DNA of 28,356 nt, from positions 1-28,356 of IMG/VR virus record IMGVR_UViG_3300010392_000349, one strand, 5' to 3'. Positions within the stretch are counted from its first letter, which is position 1. Each line of letters begins with the position of its first letter. Below the pieces are notes generated by a model. The model made no database searches. It was given only the letters and a program-made list of their open reading frames with translations, and had not been told where the DNA came from. Made by a program: the position numbers and the translations under genes. Shown one piece after another: positions 22,281 to 28,332 of the stretch. The stretch is from a virus.

Positions 22281-24037
22281 CGGTTGAACAAAAGAAAGCT
22301 CTTGCAATGGCTGTCGCTAGAGGGCGGCTACAGGCAGGAGTGCCCCCCGTTAGAGAAGAGGCATCATATCGTGAGCAATTCGGCAGGGGCATGATGGATG
22401 TATATCAAGGTGGCAAACAACTTGCATTGGGGTATGGCGCAAAATTCGGGAAAGGCGGGGCAGAAGAACGTAACAAAGCTATTTTTGACAAGTACAACAA
22501 ACAGTTGGCTGAAGAGTTGAGCCTGTATGATAAATACAACCCTGGTATCCAGCCTGCAAGGATTGCAGGGAACATAGCAACTCCATTATCACTTTTACCC
22601 GCTGCTGCTGGAACAGGTGCGGCAAGGGCTGCGAGCGTTCCTGCAATGGGGGCTTTATTCGGAGCAACACAGCCAGTATCAGATGCAGAGAACTTTGCAA
22701 AGACAAAGGCCGAACAAGCAGCTATTGGTGCTGTTGTTGCTCCTGTCCTCCCATTAGCAGGGAAGGCTATTGGCAAGGTTGGCTCTGGAATAAAGAATAT
22801 GGTTGCTCCTTTAAGCAAAAAAGGACGCACAGAAGCAATTGAATCCCTATTAAGGAATCAGGCTGGTACTGACACTGACAAGATTGTCAGAGCGTTACAA
22901 CAGCCAAGCGGGGATAAAACAACTGCACAAATGATCGCTGCTGCTAATCGTGTAAGTGGTGATGACTTTGGCGCGCCTTTGGTAAGGCTTGAGAAAGACC
23001 TTGCTAGAGAAGGAATTGCTGGGAAATCTTTACGCTCCAGATATGCCGAACAAGCAGCAGGAAGGAAATCAGTTGTTGAAGGAATCGCTGGTACAGAGGC
23101 ACGGATGAGAGATGCCGTTGCTAGAAGGGCGGCAGCAGTAGACCCTTATTATAAATCTGTTGATGACTCTGTGAATATTGTAGCTACTGATGACGTATCT
23201 GCTTATATAAAGGAAGTCATTAAAAGAGCGCCCAATGAGCCGGGGATTACAGGCCCGTTAAAGTGGATAAACAACAGGATTAATGGAAAAATAGTTGATG
23301 GCAAATTAGTTAAGGACGACCTGACTCCAGGTGCTATGCACTCGCTATCAAAGCAAATCAAGGTTATGGCGAATAAAAAGAATCCTGCTGGGCAAAGCCT
23401 TTATAACAAGACCGTACTTAGTGCAGTGAAAGGCAGGCTTGATGAGGCAATAGGGCAGACAGAAGAAGCATTTTTAAGCGCACAGAGAATATATGCTAAA
23501 GGGTCTGTCCCGATAAACAGGATGAAGGTTGGTAAAGAATTAGCTTACGCACTTGAGAGCGCATTAGAAAGTGAAACCCCCGCTTCACTTGCAAACGCTG
23601 TAAGGAACGCTCCAAGGACTATCCAGAGGGCAACGAAGATAGGGGCATATGAAAGCCTGTCTGACATTTTAAGCCCAAGGCAGGTACAGAATGTTGAAAA
23701 TGTTGTTGCTGAGCTATTAAACCAGAAACAACAATCATTAATGGAACGAAGTGTTCGGCCTATATTCAGCAATATAAAGACTGGTATGGAGCCTAGACTC
23801 CCTAGAATCCTTGAAAGGTCTATTGTGATAGCCAACCATGCACTGAAAAGACTTTCTGTGGACAAGTCAGATGTCTACCACAAGGAAATTATTGGAATGA
23901 TGATGGAGCCTGAGAAGATTATACAGATCTTACAGCGACCACAAGACGACAAGACAAGAAGGATTGCAATGGAGATTGTTAATAAGCTCTCTGCTCAAGT
24001 TCCTGCTCAGACATTTGGCAGAGAAGTTGAAAATTAA
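22271..24037 (+). CDS. Third and largest ejection-type protein
   Basis: 588 aa. ATG at 22271, or more likely 22277, which gives an ATGA overlap like its neighbours. Residues ~85-190 contain hydrophobic Ala/Gly segments (LSLLPAAAGTGAARAASVPA; AAIGAVVAPVLPLAGKAIGK) that could insert into the host membrane. The remainder is long amphipathic helix, basic, without an obvious enzymatic motif (for example no lytic transglycosylase signature). Such proteins form the trans-envelope conduit for DNA in podoviruses. It is the last gene of the structural run. Confidence 0.65.
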   Translation: MAMTVEQKKALAMAVARGRLQAGVPPVREEASYREQFGRGMMDVYQGGKQLALGYGAKFGKGGAEERNKAIFDKYNKQLAEELSLYDKYNPGIQPARIAGNIATPLSLLPAAAGTGAARAASVPAMGALFGATQPVSDAENFAKTKAEQAAIGAVVAPVLPLAGKAIGKVGSGIKNMVAPLSKKGRTEAIESLLRNQAGTDTDKIVRALQQPSGDKTTAQMIAAANRVSGDDFGAPLVRLEKDLAREGIAGKSLRSRYAEQAAGRKSVVEGIAGTEARMRDAVARRAAAVDPYYKSVDDSVNIVATDDVSAYIKEVIKRAPNEPGITGPLKWINNRINGKIVDGKLVKDDLTPGAMHSLSKQIKVMANKKNPAGQSLYNKTVLSAVKGRLDEAIGQTEEAFLSAQRIYAKGSVPINRMKVGKELAYALESALESETPASLANAVRNAPRTIQRATKIGAYESLSDILSPRQVQNVENVVAELLNQKQQSLMERSVRPIFSNIKTGMEPRLPRILERSIVIANHALKRLSVDKSDVYHKEIIGMMMEPEKIIQILQRPQDDKTRRIAMEIVNKLSAQVPAQTFGREVEN

Positions 24038-24060
24038 ACACAGATACACTGGAGTAAATC

Positions 24061-24234
24061 ATGGCTATATTTGCACGAACAAAAAACCCTGATAAAGCAT
24101 CTTTTGCAATTGCAACTTCTAAAAATAGCACAACAGTAAATAATATAACTAAAAACCCACCAGCATCAGTAGCGACAATCACAGTGAGCAAGAATGTTAC
24201 TACAACTGTTTATGCGCTTTCAAAAAATCCTTAA
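24061..24234 (+). CDS. 57-aa Thr/Asn/Lys-rich protein with five KN repeats
   Basis: ATG at 24061 behind GGAG, ending in TAA that overlaps the next ATG (TAATG). Lys-Asn pairs occur at residues 8, 21, 31, 44 and 55, three of them followed by Pro, with beta-like stretches between (SFAIATSKNS; VATITVSKNV; TTVYALSKNP). It reads as a short beta-repeat protein. It could be a small virion decoration or fibre-tip protein; no family is recognised. Confidence 0.6.
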   Translation: MAIFARTKNPDKASFAIATSKNSTTVNNITKNPPASVATITVSKNVTTTVYALSKNP

Positions 24235-24461
24235 TGAAGCCCTTTATCATAACCATACTGACAGCGGCAACTATTCCGTTTGCTGTCTGGGCTATGGATA
24301 TGAGAATAAAACAACAGATGGGGAGTGTGGTTGATAACCAGTTAGATACAAGACAAATACAGTATTTAGAACACCAGAAGCGTACTCGCGAGCTAACTAC
24401 ACAAGAGAAGCGTGACCTTGAATATTACAAAGAACAATTGAGGCTACGACAGGAGAAATGA
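24234..24461 (+). CDS. Small membrane-anchored coiled-coil protein (possible inner spanin)
   Basis: 75 aa. Residues 3-20 (PFIITILTAATIPFAVWA) form a signal-anchor helix; the rest is a charged coiled coil (RQIQYLEHQKRTRELTTQEK) ending RLRQEK. An N-terminal anchor with a periplasmic coiled coil is the layout of Rz-type inner spanins, although 75 residues is short for one. It is coupled upstream by TAATG and begins the lysis block, supporting a lysis or membrane role. Confidence 0.6.
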   Translation: MKPFIITILTAATIPFAVWAMDMRIKQQMGSVVDNQLDTRQIQYLEHQKRTRELTTQEKRDLEYYKEQLRLRQEK

Positions 24462-24713
24462 GTGGAACAGCGAATGGCGAAGATAGAGCAAAAACTGGAT
24501 GACCACATAAAAGCTAATAATGAGGATGCAAGGCATAATAACGAGTCACATGCCAGGCTTGAATCAAAGCTAGACCACGTGCTGATATTCCAGCACAAAA
24601 TCAGGTGGACGATTGGTGTAGCTTCTACAGTTCTCGGAATGGTGCTGATGTTTATTTACCACTACCTCCCCGAGATATGGGATGCACTTCCTAAGCATGG
24701 GCATACACATTGA
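24462..24713 (+). CDS. XhlA-like / holin-associated membrane protein
   Basis: 83 aa, GTG start with AGGAG six bases upstream and directly abutting the previous stop. An N-terminal amphipathic coiled coil (MAKIEQKLDDHIKANNEDAR; ARLESKLDHVLIFQHK) leads to one transmembrane helix near residues 49-69 (WTIGVASTVLGMVLMFIYHY). This soluble-helix-then-TM layout matches the XhlA haemolysin/holin-helper type. The stop overlaps the endolysin start (TGATG). Confidence 0.6.
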   Translation: MEQRMAKIEQKLDDHIKANNEDARHNNESHARLESKLDHVLIFQHKIRWTIGVASTVLGMVLMFIYHYLPEIWDALPKHGHTH

Positions 24714-25315
24714 TGAAGCTTTCATGGGGCAACAAGGTAGATCACCGGTTCCGCGATGCCGTCATAAAGATGTGCAAGGAACTCGGCTGGGGTGAGCCTC
24801 ACGCATCGTGGATGATGGCCTGCATTGCCTTTGAGACTGCCGATACCTTTGACCCAGCTATCAGGAATGCTGCCGGGAGCGGGGCTACAGGGCTGATACA
24901 GTTCATGCCGCGCACTGCCTTGGGACTGGGTACGGATACGGACAAACTGGCTGCGATGGATGCGCCAGAGCAGATGGTATATGTCCAGAAGTACATGAAA
25001 CCGTATGCCAACAGTATCCACTCGCTGTCTGATATGTATATGGCTATCCTAGCACCGAAGGCCGTTGGCAAAGCAGATACTTTCGTCTTGTATTCCGATG
25101 GTGCAGCTTACCGCATGAATTCCCCGTTGGACACTGACAGTGATGGAACTATCACAAAGGCCGAAGCATCCCAGTTCGTCCGGTCTAAACTCGTCAAGGG
25201 TTACGGATTCGGCAAGTGGATTAACATTGCATGGAACGACAACGACTCGGTACTGGCTATGATTTCCGAGATAAAGACAAGGCTCGTTGAGCTTGAAACG
25301 ATGATTGGAGGCTGA
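24713..25315 (+). CDS. Lytic transglycosylase endolysin with an EF-hand loop
   Basis: 200 aa. I chose the ATG at 24713, overlapping the previous stop (TGATG). Residues 33-70 give the SLT-like core: WMMACIAFETADTFDP with catalytic Glu41, then GSGATGLIQFMPRTA. Residues 140-151 (DTDSDGTITKAE) form a complete canonical EF-hand calcium loop: Asp140, Asp142, Asp144, Gly145, Ile147, Glu151. It has no signal peptide, so it probably depends on a holin. It cleaves the peptidoglycan glycan strand at lysis; calcium could regulate it. Confidence 0.85.
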   Translation: MKLSWGNKVDHRFRDAVIKMCKELGWGEPHASWMMACIAFETADTFDPAIRNAAGSGATGLIQFMPRTALGLGTDTDKLAAMDAPEQMVYVQKYMKPYANSIHSLSDMYMAILAPKAVGKADTFVLYSDGAAYRMNSPLDTDSDGTITKAEASQFVRSKLVKGYGFGKWINIAWNDNDSVLAMISEIKTRLVELETMIGG

Positions 25316-25316
25316 T

Positions 25317-25505
25317 GTGAATGCAACGGTTAAAGGATTTATATCTGGCATGCTGGCAGGCGGGATTGCAAGTGCTGGTTCGACTGTTACAGCGTTGCAG
25401 GAGGCCCAGTTAGAGGCGATATCTGATGGAGCATGGGTTACCATAGGCTTAACGGGTTTCCTCGCTGCTGCCGTGGGCTGGCGCACCATGCTGGCCAAGC
25501 CTTGA
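25317..25505 (+). CDS. Holin candidate, two membrane segments
   Basis: 62 aa, with GTG at 25317 chosen because GGAGG (25307-25311) lies five bases upstream. Two hydrophobic segments (GFISGMLAGGIASAGSTVTA and WVTIGLTGFLAAAVGWRTML) are separated by an acidic loop (LQEAQLEAISDGA). Size, topology and place after the endolysin fit a class II-type holin that permeabilises the inner membrane to release the transglycosylase. Confidence 0.65.
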   Translation: MNATVKGFISGMLAGGIASAGSTVTALQEAQLEAISDGAWVTIGLTGFLAAAVGWRTMLAKP

Positions 25506-25535
25506 TTGTAAACATTTGAATTTAAAAGTTTACAA
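25506..25535 (+). repeat. Inverted repeat covering the start of the DUF1353 gene
   Basis: Perfect 8-bp arms TTGTAAAC (25506-25513) and GTTTACAA (25528-25535) surround 14 AT-rich bases. The last base of the right arm is the A of the ATG at 25535, and there is no clear Shine-Dalgarno. It may be an operator or an RNA hairpin controlling translation. Confidence 0.6.
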
Positions 25536-25963
25536 TGACTTACATCATTGGCGAGCTTGACTGGCGTAAGGATGGTGACAGTCATGTCAAACTCCTGTCG
25601 CCCATCGAGTACCAGTTAGACTGTGGACGGATTGTTATGGCAGAGAGGGGCTTCCGTTACGATGGTGGATCGGTTCCGTCTGCTTTCCGTTCTCTTGTAT
25701 GTCCTTTTGGTTCTGCTGCTGACCACGGGTTTTGCCTACACGACCGTCTATACAGGGGGCACCGTGATCTACAGGAACAACAATTCACCAGGCTACAGGC
25801 TGATTCGGCAATGCTAGAAATCTTCCTGTACTGTGGAGTACCGAACCACATAGCCTATGGAGTCTATACGGGTGTGTTAGCTGGAGGCTTGGCCGCGTGG
25901 CAGACTGAGGCTGAGAAGATCCAGTGGGGCATGCATGAAGATAAGACGTTCCTCGATCAATAA
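25535..25963 (+). CDS. DUF1353 family protein of the lysis region
   Basis: 142 aa. The segments RGFRYDGGSVPSAFRSLVCP, AADHGFCLHDRLYR and a late hydrophobic helix (IAYGVYTGVLAGGLAAW) match DUF1353, a small family usually encoded beside phage lysis genes. Conserved Asp/His residues in ADHGFCLHD suggest a metal or catalytic site, but the activity is unknown. There is no good ribosome site; the start lies in the right arm of an inverted repeat, so its translation may be controlled. Confidence 0.8.
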   Translation: MTYIIGELDWRKDGDSHVKLLSPIEYQLDCGRIVMAERGFRYDGGSVPSAFRSLVCPFGSAADHGFCLHDRLYRGHRDLQEQQFTRLQADSAMLEIFLYCGVPNHIAYGVYTGVLAGGLAAWQTEAEKIQWGMHEDKTFLDQ

Positions 25964-26045
25964 TCTAATCAGTGTCTTCTACCTCATCGCCCTTACCTGG
26001 ATAGGAGTGGGGTCGATTATTCTTCTCCTTCATCTTCTACGGTAG
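25935..26045 (+). CDS. 36-aa membrane mini-protein
   Basis: Starts inside the end of the DUF1353 gene in another frame and ends at TAG 26043. A basic N-terminus (MKIRRSS) precedes one long hydrophobic helix (LISVFYLIALTWIGVGSIIL, then LLHLLR), a believable transmembrane peptide. GTGGGG just upstream is a modest ribosome site. It could be a second lysis-region membrane peptide. Its 3' end overlaps an antisense mini-ORF, so only one of the two may be real. Confidence 0.45.
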   Translation: MKIRRSSINNLISVFYLIALTWIGVGSIILLLHLLR

Positions 26046-26154
26046 ATATTATTTCAGTCCCCCCTTTGTCGTCCACTTCAGGCACGTCCTGCCAGTCATC
26101 ATTTATCCCGCACCCCTGTAAATACCCAAATAACCCGATGCCACAAATTGGCAT
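26017..26154 (-). CDS. 45-aa acidic mini-ORF at the end of the leftward operon
   Basis: The ATG at 26154 lies inside the preceding gene in another frame. The peptide begins MPICGIGLFGYLQGCG and continues with an acidic tail (DDWQDVPEVDDKGGTEI). The bases coding VDDKGG resemble the gene-end/ribosome-site repeat found twice farther upstream in this operon. LQGC could be read as a lipobox, but the hydrophobic part is short and lacks a basic start. Weak but not dismissible. Confidence 0.35.
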   Translation of the reverse strand: MPICGIGLFGYLQGCGINDDWQDVPEVDDKGGTEIISTVEDEGEE

Positions 26155-26458
26155 GTAATACTCTTGAATGCTTCTGTTGTATCGCTTCTGCTTTGTCTAA
26201 GATAGCTCTTATTGGCACCCCTAATAATTCTTCTACCTCTTCGCTGTAGGCAATGTACAAATCTGGTTTTGTTGAAGAACATATCCTGTTAATAGGAACA
26301 ATTTTACGCTTGAATGCTTCGGTTTCATCGAATGATTCAAGTATGATGTCTTCACATCTTGCAGTAAATTCAGGCACAGTATGTGGATGGTATTCGTAAT
26401 AATCCGTTGCCATAACTTTCTTAACAATAAGGTCTTCTATGAAAATAGCAGTTTTCAT
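26099..26458 (-). CDS. 119-aa hypothetical protein
   Basis: ATG at 26458 overlaps the preceding stop (TGATG). Soluble, mixed helical, with two cysteines and aromatic-rich patches (MATDYYEYHPHTVPEFTARC). The middle (FKRKIVPINRICSSTKPDLY) is basic; helices follow (EEVEELLGVPIRAILDKAEA). No domain recognised. Part of the leftward DNA-metabolism operon by position. Confidence 0.65.
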   Translation of the reverse strand: MKTAIFIEDLIVKKVMATDYYEYHPHTVPEFTARCEDIILESFDETEAFKRKIVPINRICSSTKPDLYIAYSEEVEELLGVPIRAILDKAEAIQQKHSRVLHANLWHRVIWVFTGVRDK

Positions 26459-26763
26459 CACATTTTTTTGATCCCTTTCCTGATTTTCTCTGCCATTAGC
26501 TTTCCTTCATATGGGAAGTCAGAAAGGATTGCTTGTGCAGCAACCATATCAGCAGCCCGCTCCATTCCCCTCCGCTCACCGATGGCGAGGGCATTTGTGT
26601 AGACTTCTACAACTTCTGCTTCGCTACGCTCTAGGGCAATAGCAAGGCCACGGACTTTACCTACGTCCATTTTAATAAATGGTTCTATCTCGTCTTCAAA
26701 TGAAAACTGTTCTTCCCAGTTATACTCGCTAGGATCTACAGTTCCTGTTTGATATTTAATCAT
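26458..26763 (-). CDS. 101-aa hypothetical helical protein
   Basis: Starts at ATG 26763, overlapping the previous gene by eight bases. An acidic N-terminal third (NWEEQFSFEDEIEPFIKMD) is followed by a helical, basic C-terminal part (ERRGMERAADMVAAQAILSD) that ends in Lys-rich sequence (KIRKGIKKM). No known family. Its stop overlaps the next start. Confidence 0.65.
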   Translation of the reverse strand: MIKYQTGTVDPSEYNWEEQFSFEDEIEPFIKMDVGKVRGLAIALERSEAEVVEVYTNALAIGERRGMERAADMVAAQAILSDFPYEGKLMAEKIRKGIKKM

Positions 26764-27094
26764 CTAACACCTTCCCGTTGTCGTCGAACCATCTATTAAT
26801 CTTTGCGTGTCTTAAATGCTCATAATCATATCCACGCATGTGCGCCTTCATAAACTCCATCCGCTCGCCCCGCACCCGCACCTGCTCCCAAAGCCACTTT
26901 TTGTCTTCTTTCAGACGTTTATTCTCGGCCTCAATGCCAGAGTTCAAATCTTGCCACTTGCAGCACTCAAGTTTCCACTTCTTTACTTCAGCCTGTAGTT
27001 CTAACAACTCTTGCTCTAACTCTGGCACTCTGTCATGCAGGGCAATGTATGCTTCGCCAACATCCTTGATCACTTTGTCTTCAATGCTTTTCAT
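26756..27094 (-). CDS. 112-aa coiled-coil protein
   Basis: I chose the ATG at 27094 (MKSIEDKVIKDVGEAYIALH). It overlaps the upstream TGA (ATGA) and has AAGGGGG as ribosome site; a start at 27145 would overlap the previous gene by over 50 bases without a site. Residues ~25-75 form a strong coiled coil (VPELEQELLELQAEVKKWKL; SGIEAENKRLKEDKKWLWEQ). The C-terminus is basic and aromatic. No enzyme motif; an oligomeric accessory protein. Confidence 0.7.
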   Translation of the reverse strand: MKSIEDKVIKDVGEAYIALHDRVPELEQELLELQAEVKKWKLECCKWQDLNSGIEAENKRLKEDKKWLWEQVRVRGERMEFMKAHMRGYDYEHLRHAKINRWFDDNGKVLDD

Positions 27095-27110
27095 ACATCC
27101 CCCTTGTCGT
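27091..27110 (-). repeat. 20-bp gene-junction repeat, copy 1
   Basis: On the minus strand ACGACAAGGGGGATGTATGA. It codes the end of one protein (DKGDV, stop), supplies the AAGGGGG ribosome site and contains the ATGA start overlap of the next gene. It is identical to 27273-27292. Confidence 0.9.
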
Positions 27111-27276
27111 AGTCCTGTTTTACTGGTGTAGTTGTGAGTGCGCATCCAAGTCTAAGTATTGCCGCTAAGTAGCATTCATCACATGCGTATGTATTGGCGC
27201 GTTCGATCTTAACTGTAGCTGGCTTCTCGCACTTGCCTTTATCGGTATAGCATTGGCACTTAATCACCTCGCTCAT
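27091..27276 (-). CDS. 61-aa zinc-finger-like protein
   Basis: ATG at 27276 lies in the second copy of the junction repeat. Cysteines at 7, 9, 16, 32 and 35 (KCQCYTDKGKCEKPATVKIE; NTYACDECY) suggest a small treble-clef or zinc-ribbon site. The C-terminal half is hydrophobic then Thr-rich and ends DYDKGDV, the same ending as its upstream neighbour. Probably binds nucleic acid or protein; not assigned to a named family. Confidence 0.7.
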   Translation of the reverse strand: MSEVIKCQCYTDKGKCEKPATVKIERANTYACDECYLAAILRLGCALTTTPVKQDYDKGDV

Positions 27277-27292
27277 ACATCCCCCTTGTCGT
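27273..27292 (-). repeat. 20-bp gene-junction repeat, copy 2
   Basis: Exact copy of 27091-27110, again forming the end of one gene (DDKGDV, stop) and the ribosome site and start of the next. A decayed third version lies near 26054-26073. Confidence 0.9.
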
Positions 27293-28022
27293 CTAATTTA
27301 TTCTTCAACCTCCATAGTTGGTTACAGGCTAGAAAGTACTCAAGTCCATGTCTTAATTCTTCCTCGGTGTACTCCTTGATAAACACTTCAGCATCAGGCG
27401 ATATAAAGACATTCGCACACTTAGCATCAGGATATCCCAGGCCAAACCGATAAGCTGCCAGCTGACTAATATGTGAGTCATACCATATCTTTTTAGGTGT
27501 CCCATCTTTCTTGTTCTCCCATCCTCCAGACTTAAATTTGAAGTCCATGACATACTCAGGACTCGATAAATCCACCGCACCACCCCATTGTTCTGTGGAA
27601 AACGTCTTTTCTGCCTCTACATCCCCCATAGATACCCCGTACACCCCCTCCAGAGCCGCTGTAACAGCCGAAACGTACTTACCTAGGGTAGGGTCTAGCT
27701 CCTCAGTAGAGTCGCTGTAATACACCTCTAGCTGGTGGTGTATAGCACTTCCCTTATCTCGTGCCTGTTTACTGTGTTCACCAGCCTTTTTACGAACTAC
27801 CTTTGCCCATTCCTCGTATGAGGGCGGCACTATCTCAGTATCCCAAGCAGCCTCTAAGTGTTGGTTGATGAAGTAATTGGTTAATCCCGGCGAAGCAACA
27901 ACATCCAGTATTCCAGTGACCGAGGGGACGAGATCCTGCTTTCTGGCATGACGTAATGTCGTGTCCTTGCCATCGGGTTGATAGTGGCAAGGTTCACCTG
28001 ATTTTGTGTAGTAATGTCCGAT
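27273..28022 (-). CDS. RecB/Cas4-like PD-(D/E)XK exonuclease, apparent AUC start
   Basis: 249 aa. Nuclease motifs: GSAIHHQLE (G91-x3-H95-x3-E99), GGAVDL (Asp151), VMDFKFK (Asp160-x-Lys162) and SHISQLAAYRFGL with the Q/Y motif. The usual start (GTG 27830) would remove 64 upstream residues that read as coding: GHYYTKSGEPCHYQPDGKDT, then TLRHARKQDLVPSVTGILDV, an opening common in phage exonucleases of this kind. GGAGG lies exactly eight bases before an in-frame ATC at 28022, and a stop precedes it, so AUC initiation is the best reading. Likely role: DNA end resection for recombination or replication. An SSB-like tail lies upstream. Confidence 0.82.
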   Translation of the reverse strand: MGHYYTKSGEPCHYQPDGKDTTLRHARKQDLVPSVTGILDVVASPGLTNYFINQHLEAAWDTEIVPPSYEEWAKVVRKKAGEHSKQARDKGSAIHHQLEVYYSDSTEELDPTLGKYVSAVTAALEGVYGVSMGDVEAEKTFSTEQWGGAVDLSSPEYVMDFKFKSGGWENKKDGTPKKIWYDSHISQLAAYRFGLGYPDAKCANVFISPDAEVFIKEYTEEELRHGLEYFLACNQLWRLKNKLDDKGDV

Positions 28023-28024
28023 GG

Positions 28025-28216
28025 CTATTTCCTCCTATGGTGGTTGTCATGGTGTTCCTTACAGAGAAACCGATTGGTAAATTGGTGACAATCCACTGGC
28101 AGCTAGTCAGTACTAACTAGCCTTTTAAGCGCCGGGGAGTTGCACCCCGCTGTTAACTGTTGACGGTAATTACTCGCCCTTAAGTCAACGTCGCTACTAC
28201 GCGCTGCCAGCTTCAT
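28025..28216 (-). pseudogene. Small His/Cys-rich gene interrupted by an in-frame TAG
   Basis: From ATG 28216 a 37-codon frame (begins MKLAARSSDVDLRASNYRQQ) meets TAG at 28105-28103. In the same frame it continues 25 codons as LPVDCHQFTNRFLCKEHHDN, then HHRRK, to TAG at 28027-28025. The second part has a Cys/His-rich, zinc-site-like pattern and ends within the Shine-Dalgarno of the exonuclease. Either this is one gene broken by an amber codon or read through it, or two mini-genes. No good ribosome site precedes the second part (CTG 28102 or GTG 28096). Confidence 0.45.
28102..28121. repeat. 20-bp near-perfect palindrome
   Basis: GCTAGTCAGTACTAACTAGC is self-complementary except for one base pair (28108/28115). 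It overlaps the internal TAG of the small Cys/His gene. It could be a protein-binding operator or an RNA hairpin around that stop codon. Confidence 0.65.
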
Positions 28217-28332
28217 GCCATTGCGCGGATGTCTGTGTCGTCGAGGTTGCCAGCGAGGGACACTGGCGTAACCGACAGCCCTAACACAAACTTTGTTTCC
28301 CGATGCCGCGCCACCGGGCCAACCGCTGCCGG
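28122..28332. other. Stretch with several inverted repeats between SSB-like end and small gene
   Basis: Besides the small-gene codons it holds CGGGG/CCCCG (28133-28149), GTTGAC/GTCAAC (28159-28189) and GGTTGCCAG/CTGGC-GT-AACC (about 28245-28272). A short minus-strand frame at 28314-28213 overlaps the next ATG (ATGA) but lacks other support. No tRNA is apparent. Confidence 0.4.

Noticed and set aside
22405-22830. 141-codon frame antisense to the large ejection protein
   Set aside because: Hydrophobic Ala/Pro sequence is the mirror of an Ala/Gly-rich coding region; no ribosome site.
25049-25585. 178-codon frame antisense to the endolysin and holin genes
   Set aside because: Spans three real genes on the other strand and shows no domain or start signal.
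28103-28105. Genome-wide reassignment of TAG to a sense codon
   Set aside because: TAG ends several well-placed genes here (12057, 12871, 13925), so it works as a stop; only a local event is plausible at 28103.
28050-28332. tRNA gene in the structured right-hand stretch
   Set aside because: No TΨC-loop consensus, acceptor pairing or anticodon arm could be found on either strand; the minus strand holds small reading frames instead.
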